From positions 122,501 to 163,786 of the forward strand of contig BNZI01000001.1 of NCBI GenBank assembly GCA_026000945.1: DNA of 41,286 nt, read 5' to 3'. The notes under the pieces are model-generated. The model was not told the DNA's origin and searched no databases. It was given only the letters and a program-made list of their open reading frames with translations. This DNA is from Clostridia bacterium. Its GTDB lineage: Bacteria; Bacillota; Clostridia; Lachnospirales; Lachnospiraceae. Below, one piece after another: positions 28,614 to 37,863 of the stretch. Each line of letters begins with the position of its first letter. The stretch's first letter is position 1. Made by a program: the position numbers and the translations under genes.

Positions 28614-30368
28614 ATGCGTTATTCCGCAGAATTAATTGAAGAAATTCGTGTGAAAAGTGATATTGTCCAGGTGATTTCGTCCTATGTTAATCTAACAAAA
28701 AAAGGAAGAGAATATGTGGGCCTTTGTCCTTTTCACCAAGAAAAATCTCCTTCGTTTTCAGTATCTGAACAAAAGCAAATGTTTTATTGTTTTGGCTGTG
28801 GTGCGGGGGGAAATGTTTACAGTTTTTTGATGGCATATGAAAACTATTCTTTTGTGGAAAGTTTACAGGCATTAGCACAAAGAACGGGAATAGCTTTACC
28901 GGAAGAATCAGAGCAAGGTCAAAAACAGCTGGAAGAAAAAGAGATTCTTTTCACTTTGAATAAGATAGCGGCGAGATATTTTCACTTTCAATTAAAATCT
29001 CAAAGTGGACAAGTTGCCTTGTCTTATTTAGAAAATCGTGGTTTGACTGCAGAAACGATCGTCCAATTTGGTTTGGGATATTCCTTGAAGTATAAAGAAG
29101 ATTTATATGTTTATTTGAAGAGACAAGGTTTTGATGATGCAATTTTAAAAGAAAGCGGATTAGTTGAAATTAGGGAAACAGGTTCGATAGACAAATTTTG
29201 GAATCGTATTATGTTTCCGATTATGGATATACATCGTAAGGTAATTGGCTTTGGTGCAAGAAGTTTAGGAGAAGCTCAGCCAAAATACTTAAATTCAAAG
29301 GAAACAAAGTTATTTGACAAAAGTCGCAATCTGTATGGTTTACATCAAGCAAAAAACACAAAGGAAGATTACCTCATTCTTTGTGAAGGATATATGGATG
29401 TGATTACTTTAAGTCAAGCGGGTTTTTCACATGCTGTGGCATCACTAGGTACAGCTTTGACCATAGGGCAGGCAAATTTGCTCAAACGCTATACGAATCA
29501 GATAGTGATTGCTTATGACAGTGATACGGCAGGTGTGAAAGCAAGTTTACGGGCTATTCCTCTTTTGCAGGAAGTAGGTTTATCGGTGCGAGTAGTGGAT
29601 TTATCTCCTTTTAAAGACCCGGATGAACTAATCAAAGCGAAAGGATCTGATTTTTTTTTACATTGTATACAAGAAGCAGTTTCTTCTTTTTTATTTGAAA
29701 TACGTACCAAAAAGAAAGAATATGCTTTAGACGATCCGGAACAAAAAACACAATTTTATCAATTTATTGCACAGAAATTAGTGAGTTTTCGCGAAAAGCT
29801 GGAAAGACAAATTTATTTGGAAGCTGTAGCGAAAGATCAGGAAATTTCTTTAGTAGATTTAGAAAGTTTTGTCAATCGATTCGGTAATGAAATTAGGTTT
29901 ATTCCGGCAAAACGAGAGAAAAAAGTTGATAAAAAAAATGAAAAAGAAGAAAGTGAAGATAAGCCACAACGTTTATTATTAATTTACTTATTAGAACATC
30001 CACAATGGATTGAAAAAATTTCTTTTGTTCTTTTGCCAACAGATTTTATCAATCCTTTCTATCGGGAAATAGCAGAAGTCTTATTTGCAAAATGGCAAGA
30101 AGGAATCAGAAATCCTGCACAAATATTAAATTATCTTTTACAAAGGGAAGAAAAAGAGAAAGAGATTACTGCTTTATTTAAGAATAAGATAGAAGACAGT
30201 ATTTCAATGAAAGAACAAGAAAAGAGTTTTGTCGAATTAGTAAAAAAAGTTAAAAAACAGCATTTAGAAATCATAGGCAAAGAAGTTAAAAATATGGAGG
30301 AATTACAAGAAATCATGCAAGCACAGGCGGATTTAGATAAATTGCATATTTCTTTGGAACAGGGGTAA
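28614..30368 (+). CDS. dnaG: DNA primase
   Basis: 584 aa from ATG 28614; an in-frame ATG at 28608 is closer to GAGG (28600-28603) and would add two residues. Primase makes RNA primers for replication. The zinc-binding domain has CPFHQEKSPSF and CFGCGAGG (Cys-His-Cys-Cys). The catalytic TOPRIM fold shows YLILCEGYMDVI and VIAYDSDTAG, plus DPDELIK. The C-terminal helicase-interacting domain is present. rpoD follows after 32 bases, the conserved macromolecular-synthesis arrangement. Confidence 0.96.
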   Translation: MRYSAELIEEIRVKSDIVQVISSYVNLTKKGREYVGLCPFHQEKSPSFSVSEQKQMFYCFGCGAGGNVYSFLMAYENYSFVESLQALAQRTGIALPEESEQGQKQLEEKEILFTLNKIAARYFHFQLKSQSGQVALSYLENRGLTAETIVQFGLGYSLKYKEDLYVYLKRQGFDDAILKESGLVEIRETGSIDKFWNRIMFPIMDIHRKVIGFGARSLGEAQPKYLNSKETKLFDKSRNLYGLHQAKNTKEDYLILCEGYMDVITLSQAGFSHAVASLGTALTIGQANLLKRYTNQIVIAYDSDTAGVKASLRAIPLLQEVGLSVRVVDLSPFKDPDELIKAKGSDFFLHCIQEAVSSFLFEIRTKKKEYALDDPEQKTQFYQFIAQKLVSFREKLERQIYLEAVAKDQEISLVDLESFVNRFGNEIRFIPAKREKKVDKKNEKEESEDKPQRLLLIYLLEHPQWIEKISFVLLPTDFINPFYREIAEVLFAKWQEGIRNPAQILNYLLQREEKEKEITALFKNKIEDSISMKEQEKSFVELVKKVKKQHLEIIGKEVKNMEELQEIMQAQADLDKLHISLEQG

Positions 30369-30400
30369 ACTAATAGACAAGCTAGGGAGGATGGAATGAT

Positions 30401-31519
30401 ATGGACGAAAAAACAATACAGTTGGATGAGCAAATAGTTAGATTGCTAGAGCTTGCAAAAAATAGAAAAAATGTCTTAGAATATCAAGAGATTTTAGATT
30501 TTTTTGGTGAAACAGTACCAGATGCAGAAAAATTAGATTATATTTTACAAGTTCTAGAAAACCATCGAATTGATGTATTGGCTCCTATAGAAGCACGAGA
30601 TGATGATATACAAGAAGATATCTTGTTGGATTTAGATGCAGAAGAAGAGTTAGACTTTGACCAGTTAGATTTATCTATTCCAGAGGGAATAGGAATGGAA
30701 GATCCTGTGCGTATGTATCTAAAAGAAATCGGAAAAGTTTCTCTTTTGTCCTTAGAAGAAGAAATAGAATTGGCAAAAAAAATGGAAACAGGAGATAATG
30801 AGGCAAAAAAGCGTTTAGCAGAATCTAACTTGCGTTTAGTAGTCAGTATTGCTAAACGTTATGTGGGTAGGGGAATGCAATTTCTGGACTTGATTCAAGA
30901 AGGCAATTTAGGTTTGATCAAAGCAGTCGAAAAATTTGATTATCGAAAAGGTTATAAATTTAGTACTTATGCCACATGGTGGATTCGTCAAGCGATTACT
31001 AGAGCAATTGCCGATCAAGCTCGAACGATTCGTATTCCTGTGCACATGGTCGAAACGATCAATAAGATTCTACGTATTTCTCGGCAAATGTTGCAGGATT
31101 TGGGTAGAGAACCTCAATTAGAAGAGATTGCTGAAGCAATGGAAATGCCAGTAGATCGAGTAAGGGAAATTTTGAAAATTTCGCAAGAACCCGTATCATT
31201 AGAGACACCTATTGGTGAGGAAGATGATAGCCATTTGGGAGATTTTATTCAAGATGAACACGTGGCTGTACCTGCTGATGTGGCTACTTTTCGTTTATTG
31301 CGGGAGCAATTAATGGATGTTTTGGAAACATTAACAGATAGGGAGCAAAAAGTGCTTTGTTTGCGTTTTGGTTTGACAGATGGACGAGCAAGAACTTTAG
31401 AAGAAGTCGGAAAAGAATTTAATGTGACGAGAGAACGTATTCGTCAAATTGAGGCAAAAGCGTTAAGGAAATTGCGTCATCCCAGCAGAAGTAAAAAATT
31501 AAAAGATTATTTGGATTAA
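30401..31519 (+). CDS. rpoD: RNA polymerase primary sigma factor (SigA/RpoD)
   Basis: 372 aa, like B. subtilis SigA. Region 1.1 is at the N-terminus. Region 2 has [30 protein letters not shown], with the -10-recognition part [18 protein letters not shown]. Region 3 follows with [14 protein letters not shown]. Region 4 ends with the helix-turn-helix [24 protein letters not shown], which reads the -35 box. GGGAGG (30385-30390) precedes ATG by 10 bases. It probably shares a transcript with dnaG and trmK. Confidence 0.97.
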   Translation: MDEKTIQLDEQIVRLLELAKNRKNVLEYQEILDFFGETVPDAEKLDYILQVLENHRIDVLAPIEARDDDIQEDILLDLDAEEELDFDQLDLSIPEGIGMEDPVRMYLKEIGKVSLLSLEEEIELAKKMETGDNEAKKRLAESNLRLVVSIAKRYVGRGMQFLDLIQEGNLGLIKAVEKFDYRKGYKFSTYATWWIRQAITRAIADQARTIRIPVHMVETINKILRISRQMLQDLGREPQLEEIAEAMEMPVDRVREILKISQEPVSLETPIGEEDDSHLGDFIQDEHVAVPADVATFRLLREQLMDVLETLTDREQKVLCLRFGLTDGRARTLEEVGKEFNVTRERIRQIEAKALRKLRHPSRSKKLKDYLD

Positions 31520-31524
31520 ACCTC

Positions 31525-32238
31525 ATGAAAGAAAGAACTTTGCTTATCTCAAAACGACTGCAAGAAATCGCCACTTTTGTCAGTCAAGGAAATACAGTAA
31601 TTGATGTAGGATGTGATCATGCTTATCTGCCTATATTTTTGATACAAAAGAAAATTTCTCCTAAGGTTTTTGCTTTTGACTCCAGACAAGGTCCCTTAAA
31701 ACAAGCTAAGGAACATATTTTAGATTATGAAGTAGACAAACAAGTGGAACTACGGCTAAGTGACGGTTTAGAGGCTTTGCAGGGTAAAGAAGGGCAAACA
31801 GTTATTTTATCCGGTTTAGGAAGAAAAGTAATCCAAAAAATTGTAGAGGATCGTTGGACTGAAACAGGACATATTCAAGAATGGATTTTTTCTCCGCAGT
31901 CAGAATGGGAGTTATTTTATTCGTTCTTAAATCAATATGCATTTGTACTAGAAGATGAGAGAATGATAAAAGAAAAAGAAAAATATTATTTAATTATAAA
32001 AGCAAAAAGACGAAATTTATATCCTTTGCGTCCGCAAAAATTTACATATGGAACAATTTTGATACAAAGGAAAGATAAAATTTTTCAGGAATATTTAGAA
32101 AAGAAAAGAGCAGAATTAGAAGAATTGGAAAAAACAATCAGTGGAAAATCATCATCTACTGTTTTAATTCGCTTAAATGAACTAAAAGCGAAAAAACAAC
32201 AAACACAAGTTTTAATTGACTGCATTAGTAAAAAATGA
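31525..32238 (+). CDS. trmK: tRNA (adenine-N1)-methyltransferase TrmK
   Basis: 237 aa. TrmK methylates A22 of tRNA using S-adenosylmethionine. Motif I reads VIDVGCDHAYLPIF, the hallmark of the family. SGLGRKVIQKIV replaces the common AGMGG motif, and the later SPQSEWELF matches the QP(N/Q)-type motif only loosely. The C-terminal part (about 185-237) is a charged coiled coil, as in the family. It sits five bases after rpoD, its usual place in Firmicutes. Confidence 0.85.
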   Translation: MKERTLLISKRLQEIATFVSQGNTVIDVGCDHAYLPIFLIQKKISPKVFAFDSRQGPLKQAKEHILDYEVDKQVELRLSDGLEALQGKEGQTVILSGLGRKVIQKIVEDRWTETGHIQEWIFSPQSEWELFYSFLNQYAFVLEDERMIKEKEKYYLIIKAKRRNLYPLRPQKFTYGTILIQRKDKIFQEYLEKKRAELEELEKTISGKSSSTVLIRLNELKAKKQQTQVLIDCISKK

Positions 32239-32244
32239 GATAAT
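32216..32244 (+). promoter_or_regulatory. sigma-A promoter of pckA
   Basis: TTGACT (32216-32221), 17 bases, GATAAT (32239-32244), each 5/6. The -35 lies inside the end of trmK. Start of transcription would be near 32251, giving a short leader with AAGGAGA before the pckA ATG. Confidence 0.75.
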
Positions 32245-32279
32245 GACAAAAATGTATTTCAAGTTAAGGAGAAAAGATT

Positions 32280-33935
32280 ATGGCAACAAAAGCGTATTTT
32301 AAGCGTTCAGAAATTGGTAAAGATAAACCAGGTTTTTCCACTACTCGTTCTATTGTTGAAGCAGCGTTTTATGGAAATAATGTCGTTAAAGTGAATACAT
32401 TGAAAGAAGCCTATGCACTAGCAAAAGATTCTTATGGCACAATTGTGACAGATATGCCTGTGTATCGTGGCGAAGAATTTGGCTTGGAAAAAGATGCAAA
32501 AGTATTGTTATTTAATGACGGTTCTGTAACCGGACGTTGTGCAGCTGCCAGAAGAATCACTGGTTCAAAAGGGGTAGATACGGCAGATTTAGATAAAAAA
32601 TTAATGGATGCCGTTTATCATATGCGTTACTCTACTTTATATCATGCAGAAGTTTACATTGGTCTAGATCCGGATTTTATGGTAAAAGCACATTTGTTGA
32701 TTCCTGAAGGAGAAGAAAATATTTTATATTCTTGGATGTTGAATTTTCAATATATGTCGGAACAATATGTGAAAATGTATAAAGAATCAAAATTGATGGA
32801 AGATGAATGTGATATTTATATCGTTTCTAATCCACAATGGGAGCATGAAGAGCATCCTTTAGGTTTGACGTACTTTAATACACAAAGTAATTGTGCAGCA
32901 CTTTTAGGTATGAAGTACTTTGGTGAACATAAAAAAGGAACATTGACTATCGCTTGGGCTATTGCAAATCGTCAGGGCTATGCTTCTTGTCATGGTGGAC
33001 AAAAACGTTATAATTTAAGTGGGGGAAAAAGTTATGTTGCATCGGTTTTTGGTCTTTCAGGTTCTGGAAAATCGACCATTACTCATGCAAAACATGGGAA
33101 TAAATATGATGTAACTGTTTTACATGATGATGCTTTTATCATTAATTTAGAAACAGGCTCAAGTGTCGCTTTAGAACCTACTTATTTTGATAAAACAGCA
33201 GACTACCCAACAAATTGTGAGGACAATCGTTATTTACTAACTGCACAAAACTGTTCCGCCACTTTAGACGAAGAGGGAAAAGTGGTGTTGGTTACCGAAG
33301 ATATACGAAATGGTAATGGTAGAGCGATTAAATCTAAATTATGGTCGCCAAACCGTGTAGATAAGATAGATGAAGCAGTAAATGCTATTTTTTGGATTAT
33401 GAAAGATCCTACTTTGCCCCCGATTTTAAAAATTAAAGGTGCTGAATTGGCTTCAGTTATGGGAGCTACTTTAGCCACAAAAAGAAGCAGTGCTGAACGT
33501 CTAGCTCCAGGGGTAGATCCAGATGCTTTGGTAGTTGAACCGTATGCAAATCCGTTTCGTACATATCCATTGGCAAGTGATTACCATAATTTCAAAAGTC
33601 TAGTAGCAAATAAACAGGTAGATTGTTATATTTTAAATACCGGAGATTTTATGGGTAAAAAAGTACAACCTGCGGATACCTTGGGAATTTTAGAAAAAAT
33701 TGTAGAGAATAAAGCAGAATTTAAGCAATGGGGAAATTTCAGCAATATTGAAATTATGGAATGGGATGGTTTTGTACCTGATTTACAAGATCAAAATTAT
33801 ATTGCTGCTTTGAAAGCCAGAATGCAGGATAGAGTTCATTTTATTCAATCCAGAGAAACAGATAAAGGCGGATATGACCGTTTGCCTAGTGATGCTTTAG
33901 CAGCAATTGAAGCAGTGGTAAAAGAAATTCATTAA
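32280..33935 (+). CDS. pckA: phosphoenolpyruvate carboxykinase (ATP)
   Basis: 551 aa. It interconverts oxaloacetate + ATP with PEP + CO2 + ADP, in gluconeogenesis or, in fermenters, in the CO2-fixing direction. The substrate loop SVTGRCAAARR corresponds to GRSPKDK of the E. coli enzyme. GMKYFGEHKKGTLTIA holds the Lys/His metal site, and the P-loop is GLSGSGKST followed by VLHDDAF (kinase-2 type). These are shifted from the best-known enzymes (GTGKTT, GDDEH), so this is a divergent branch. It has its own promoter. The preceding AAGGAG is a good RBS. Confidence 0.88.
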   Translation: MATKAYFKRSEIGKDKPGFSTTRSIVEAAFYGNNVVKVNTLKEAYALAKDSYGTIVTDMPVYRGEEFGLEKDAKVLLFNDGSVTGRCAAARRITGSKGVDTADLDKKLMDAVYHMRYSTLYHAEVYIGLDPDFMVKAHLLIPEGEENILYSWMLNFQYMSEQYVKMYKESKLMEDECDIYIVSNPQWEHEEHPLGLTYFNTQSNCAALLGMKYFGEHKKGTLTIAWAIANRQGYASCHGGQKRYNLSGGKSYVASVFGLSGSGKSTITHAKHGNKYDVTVLHDDAFIINLETGSSVALEPTYFDKTADYPTNCEDNRYLLTAQNCSATLDEEGKVVLVTEDIRNGNGRAIKSKLWSPNRVDKIDEAVNAIFWIMKDPTLPPILKIKGAELASVMGATLATKRSSAERLAPGVDPDALVVEPYANPFRTYPLASDYHNFKSLVANKQVDCYILNTGDFMGKKVQPADTLGILEKIVENKAEFKQWGNFSNIEIMEWDGFVPDLQDQNYIAALKARMQDRVHFIQSRETDKGGYDRLPSDALAAIEAVVKEIH

Positions 33936-33983
33936 AGTTGAAAAAGATCAAAATAAATCTTTGCTTTACAAATGAAATAAGTT

Positions 33984-34110
33984 ATGTTACAATTTGTAAA
34001 TAATTGTATAATATCCTTTATCAAAAGCCTGCTTGCAGTGATTGGTGAAGTCGAGGTGGCAGCAGTAAAAACCACTTCGAAGTTTGTAGCCTATTTTGAG
34101 AAGGGTAAAC
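33984..34110 (+). promoter_or_regulatory. promoter and structured leader upstream of the 6S-like RNA
   Basis: TATAAT (34007-34012) with a weak -35 (GTTACA/TGTTAC, 33985-33991) would start a transcript near 34019. The following bases form a clear hairpin: TCGAGGTGG (34050-34058) with CCACTTCGA (34071-34079) around a GCAGCAGTAAAAA-like loop. No known riboswitch was recognised. It may be the 5' part of the 6S precursor or an independent small RNA. Confidence 0.4.
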
Positions 34111-34122
34111 CTGTTGACTTTT

Positions 34123-34298
34123 ATTTCCTGGGATGTACGATACCCTTGCCATTTTGAACCTACATCGTGACTTATGGGATTCCTATATCTTCATGTGGAT
34201 GTCAAGTCTGCACCGACAGAAAGGCAGAAGGATGAATGCGGTTGCCCACCTAGCAATTGCTAGGCGTCAAAAGGTAAGACCGGCATCTTGGGAGTAAG
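34123..34298 (+). ncRNA. ssrS: probable 6S RNA
   Basis: The ends match the 6S design. TTTCCTGGGATGTACG at the 5' end pairs with CCGGCATCTTGGGAG at the 3' end. E. coli 6S has the closely similar TTTCTCTGAGATGTTCG and GCGGCATCTCGGAGAT. Next inside, CTTGCC (34146-34151) can pair with GGTAAG (34273-34278). The 3' half carries the small hairpin CCTAGCAATTGCTAGG. 6S RNA binds the sigma-A RNA polymerase holoenzyme and damps transcription in stationary phase. Ends are approximate. Confidence 0.6.
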
Positions 34299-34320
34299 TA
34301 TCAGATGAGGTAGAGCATAA

Positions 34321-35088
34321 ATGAAATTGATAATTGAAAAAAATTCTGAACGGGCAAGTCAAGTTGCCGCAGATCTTTTGTTCGGAAAAATGTTAAGCAA
34401 TAGGCGTGTGAACCTTTCGATTACGGCAGGGGCAACGCCTATTTGTACATATAAAATTTTAACAGAAAAAATCAAGGACAGGTCTTATTTGGATCATGTA
34501 CATTATTATAATTTTGATGAAATTCCTTTAAGAGGAAAAGATCAAGAAGATGGAATTACGATGTCTATGTTAAGGAAGTTATTCTTTGATCCTGCTAATA
34601 TCTCAGAAAAACAGATAGAAAAATTAACAGGAGCTAATTATCAGGAACAAGATGAGCGTATTCAAAAAGCAGGAGGCTTGGATCTCATTTTTATGGGCAT
34701 TGGGGCAGACGGTCATTTTTGCGGAAATTTGCCTAAGCTTGCTCATTTTGATGAATGGACAGTAAAGAAAACTGCGGAAGATTGCGTGAAAATTCAACCA
34801 AATTTTTTAGATATGATGCTTGCTGAAACAATCAATGCTGGTTTTTCTCCAGAGCAAAGTGGAGATTATTACGTAACGATGGGAACAAAAAGTGTATTGC
34901 AGGCAAAAGAATTGCTGATGATGGCCACAGGAAAGGCAAAGGCCAATATCGTGAAACAGGCATTTTGGGGAAAAGTAACAGAGGATATTCCTTCTTCTGT
35001 TTTACGTTTGCATCCAAATTTTATTTTGCTTTTAGATGAAGAGGCAGCCTGTGCATTAAATGATGAGGAAAGAAATATATTATACTAA
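34321..35088 (+). CDS. glucosamine-6-phosphate deaminase-like protein (YieK type)
   Basis: 255 aa, NagB/6-phosphogluconolactonase superfamily. It closely resembles E. coli YieK as I recall it: RVNLSITAGATP, YYNFDEIPLRG, GGLDLIFMGIGADGHFCGNLP and YVTMGTKSVLQAKEL. True NagB has GxDGHIAFNEP, whereas here the loop is GADGHFCGNLP, so a different sugar phosphate may be used. ATG 34321 has GAGG ten bases upstream. It directly follows the 6S-like RNA and could be read from the same promoter. Confidence 0.82.
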   Translation: MKLIIEKNSERASQVAADLLFGKMLSNRRVNLSITAGATPICTYKILTEKIKDRSYLDHVHYYNFDEIPLRGKDQEDGITMSMLRKLFFDPANISEKQIEKLTGANYQEQDERIQKAGGLDLIFMGIGADGHFCGNLPKLAHFDEWTVKKTAEDCVKIQPNFLDMMLAETINAGFSPEQSGDYYVTMGTKSVLQAKELLMMATGKAKANIVKQAFWGKVTEDIPSSVLRLHPNFILLLDEEAACALNDEERNILY

Positions 35089-35092
35089 GGCG

Positions 35093-35430
35093 TGTTCACA
35101 CTACTGCGGAGCTTCATATTTTGAGTAGATTTCCCGTTCTGCAAGGCAAACACTTTTCCAGACATAAGGTGAGTAGTATTTCAAGGAAATGAAGAGCTTG
35201 TGCAGTATTTTAGAGCAAAAGAATTTATGTATCGTTTTTCTCCTACACAAAGAGGTACACAGGATTACGGAAGGTATTTCAAGGAATCTTCGTCATTGTA
35301 GGAGGGGAAATAAATCAATATTCTACCGTAAGTGTAAGTGAGAACTTAAACAGGCTCTAAACGCAGATCAGCGGAAAACCTACTCAAAAGATAGGTAGCC
35401 TGCGAGTACACCCTAGGGACATTATGATAG
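35093..35430 (+). repeat. intergenic inverted-repeat element, full copy (R2)
   Basis: This 338-base non-coding block starts five bases after a stop codon. Its ends are imperfect inverted repeats: TGTTCACACTACTGCGG with CATATTTTGAGTAGATTTCC at the left faces GGAAAACCTACTCAAAAGAT with CCTGCGAGTACACCC at the right. The centre (35176-35360) matches 21275-21430. The outer parts match 22790-22976 in reverse orientation. GTATTTCAAGGAA occurs twice, each time in a hairpin-loop setting. No protein is encoded. It looks like a miniature mobile or structured RNA element. Confidence 0.7.
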
Positions 35431-35458
35431 ATCAAAAAAACTAAGTAGGAGTTGTGGC

Positions 35459-37726
35459 ATGAAGAAAAAGTACATTTACTTGTGCTTGATATTTAGTTTC
35501 TGTTTGCTTGGTTTTGTTGGAATATTTTTCTTTTCTATGCGAGAAAGTTTCGTACAAAAAGCAAATCATTATGTGTTGAAATCACAAGTAGCGAAAAGCA
35601 TGGCACTTAGTTTAGCTACCAAAAACGAGATAGAAAATAATAGTCAAAAAAGTTTTTTCCCTCCTTCTACACAAAATCCATGGTATGTAAAATATATGAA
35701 TTATTTATATCAGAAGGGTTTGTGGGACATTAAATTATCAAAACCCAAAATTAAAGAGGCGGAAGGATATTTTACTTATCAAGAATTGGCTTATTTAGTG
35801 CAAAATATAGGTATTTCTCATCCAATTACGAAATTTATGAAAACAATTTTTCTTCCGGAATATGAGCAAAAATATGTACCCGGAAATGTTTGGTGGGAAG
35901 TCTATTATATTTTAATTCAAGATAGTCCAGTAAGAGATACGATTCACCAAAAAGAAATTCTTCTTTATGGTACAGCGGCAAATTTAGAAGATGTCGCTCC
36001 TGGGCAACTCTATACAGAAAGAGAAGTCTTGAATTTTGAGGGTATGGATCTGGATCATTATTTAGATCAGAAAGTAGAAGTTCTGGTTCAGGATAAAGAA
36101 ATTTTAGCTTTATTTGCTATACTGGATCAACATATTTCTTATGAAAATGTCTGGATTACAGAAAATACGAATAAATCAATCACCGTATTTTTTAATCATC
36201 ACATTCGTACATTTCCATCTAATTCATTAAATCAAGATTACAAAGAAACCTTAGCAGATTTGCAATTAGAAAACGGAAAAATCATTTCTTTAAATTTAAA
36301 AAAAGATACCATTAAAGGAAAAGTACTATTGGTAGATGAAACTGGTATAGAAATAGAAGGTTATGGGTATATTCCTTTCTCAGAACAATTTCATGTATAC
36401 CGTACATATGGAAAATTACAAGAACAACAGTTACATAATATTTTTGTCGGCTATTCGGTACAAGAATTTATTGTCGCAGATGGTAAACTTTGTGGAGGAA
36501 TTACGCAACAAGAGGTAGACGCACAAACCATTCGTGTTTTACTTAGTACATCTAAGTTTAAATCTATTTTCCATTCTACAGTGCAAATTACGGCGAATGA
36601 AGATTTTATGCTGTCTTATGGGGAACAAACTGATCAATATACAGCAAATTCTTCTGTGTTATTAGACCAAAATAATCCCGCATTTGCTTTAGGACGTATA
36701 AAAATAGAGGCAAAAAATGGGGGAGAAGTGCAAGTTTCATCCATTAGCCGCACTTTAGGTACACCGTCTTATGAGGGGGTATTGGAGGTATCTTTGCATG
36801 AACAAGGAATATTAGTGGTCAATGAATTGCCGGTAGAATCTTATTTGAAAAAAGTAGTTCCCAGTGAAATGCCAATTAGTTATGGATTAGAAGCGTTAAA
36901 AGCACAGGCAGTGTGTGCTAGAAGCTATGTTTATCAGCAAATTCAAGCCAATAGTTATAGCTCTTTAGGAGCTCATGTCGACGATAGTACAAAATTTCAG
37001 GTATATAATAACATTGCAAGGAATGCATTATCCGATCAAGCAATTGAAGAAACATCTAAAGAAGTTTTGATTTATAATAGCGAGGTAGTTCGGGCATACT
37101 ATTTTGCATCTTCTCCTGGTGTGACAACGAATACTGGAATTTGGGGAAATAATCCGGATGTTTATCCCTATTTATCGGGAGCAATTTTGACGAGTGCAAA
37201 TATCGATATTGATTTATCTAATGAAAAAAATTTCTTAGATTTTATCAAAAATCCAGCGTATGTTTCTTTTGATCAGAAATCGGAATGGTATCGTTGGAAT
37301 ACTTATCTTTCTTTAGATACTTTAGAAAATAAAATTTCTAATATAGGGAAAATTCGTTCATTAGAAATTACGAAGAGAGGAAAGAATGGAATTGTATCGC
37401 AAATTTTAGTACACGGAGAAAAAAAGGATTATGTCATTAATAGTCAAGGAGAAGTGAGAAGTTTTTTAGGGAATGTTCATTCGGTGATTCACACCAATGA
37501 CCAAGCAACAAGAAGTGGATGGTCTACGTTGCCCAGTGCTTTTATTTCTCTAGAGGCGCATTATCAAGAGAATGAAATTGTAGGTTATCAAATTTATGGA
37601 GGAGGCTTTGGGCATGGTGTGGGAATGAGTCAAACTGCGGCTTCTTATATGGGAAATATGGGTATGGACTATCGGACGATTCTGCGTTTTTTTTATGAGG
37701 GGACGGAAATTAGCTCCATGCAATAA
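35459..37726 (+). CDS. SpoIID/LytB-domain membrane protein
   Basis: 755 aa, much longer than SpoIID itself (~340 aa). One N-terminal membrane helix (about 5-27) puts the rest outside. The first ~400 residues are not recognised. The C-terminal SpoIID/LytB domain starts near residue 430: GVLEVSLHEQGILVVNELPVE and ESYLKKVVPSEMP, then ALKAQAVCARSYVYQQ. It ends with YGGGFGHGVGMSQTAASYMG. SpoIID is a lytic transglycosylase that cuts denuded glycan strands; here the domain probably acts on the cell wall, in sporulation or otherwise. AGGAG lies 9 bases before the ATG. I do not call it spoIID itself because of the long N-terminal extension. Confidence 0.85.
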   Translation: MKKKYIYLCLIFSFCLLGFVGIFFFSMRESFVQKANHYVLKSQVAKSMALSLATKNEIENNSQKSFFPPSTQNPWYVKYMNYLYQKGLWDIKLSKPKIKEAEGYFTYQELAYLVQNIGISHPITKFMKTIFLPEYEQKYVPGNVWWEVYYILIQDSPVRDTIHQKEILLYGTAANLEDVAPGQLYTEREVLNFEGMDLDHYLDQKVEVLVQDKEILALFAILDQHISYENVWITENTNKSITVFFNHHIRTFPSNSLNQDYKETLADLQLENGKIISLNLKKDTIKGKVLLVDETGIEIEGYGYIPFSEQFHVYRTYGKLQEQQLHNIFVGYSVQEFIVADGKLCGGITQQEVDAQTIRVLLSTSKFKSIFHSTVQITANEDFMLSYGEQTDQYTANSSVLLDQNNPAFALGRIKIEAKNGGEVQVSSISRTLGTPSYEGVLEVSLHEQGILVVNELPVESYLKKVVPSEMPISYGLEALKAQAVCARSYVYQQIQANSYSSLGAHVDDSTKFQVYNNIARNALSDQAIEETSKEVLIYNSEVVRAYYFASSPGVTTNTGIWGNNPDVYPYLSGAILTSANIDIDLSNEKNFLDFIKNPAYVSFDQKSEWYRWNTYLSLDTLENKISNIGKIRSLEITKRGKNGIVSQILVHGEKKDYVINSQGEVRSFLGNVHSVIHTNDQATRSGWSTLPSAFISLEAHYQENEIVGYQIYGGGFGHGVGMSQTAASYMGNMGMDYRTILRFFYEGTEISSMQ

Positions 37727-37829
37727 ATAGCTAGATTTTTATACTCTTGCCCTATAAATTCATTGTAAAAAGATATGAAAGAGGGGAAAGTTATTTTTTA
37801 GATATGCCGTAGTAAGAATACAAGGAGAG

Positions 37830-37863
37830 CAAAGAAGCAGAAAGTTACCTTTCTGCTTCTTTG
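37830..37863 (-). terminator. 15-bp hairpin holding the stop codon of the small gene
   Basis: CAAAGAAGCAGAAAG (37830-37844), loop TTAC, CTTTCTGCTTCTTTG (37849-37863). On the minus strand the small gene's TAA lies in the loop, so the gene's last codons form one arm. It probably ends that transcript and may also stop readthrough from the SpoIID-domain gene (an ATTTTT run follows on the plus strand). Confidence 0.75.

Noticed and set aside
32255..32270. ATGTATTTCAAG before pckA resembling the repeat core GTATTTCAAG.
   Set aside because: The match is short, without flanking similarity or inverted-repeat context, and is expected by chance in AT-rich DNA.
34040..34320. Possible glmS ribozyme before the glucosamine-6-phosphate deaminase-like gene (GAAGTCGAGGTGG recalls the ribozyme core).
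   Set aside because: The required CGGCGG-type core and downstream pseudoknot sequences are absent, and the 6S-like ends explain the region better.
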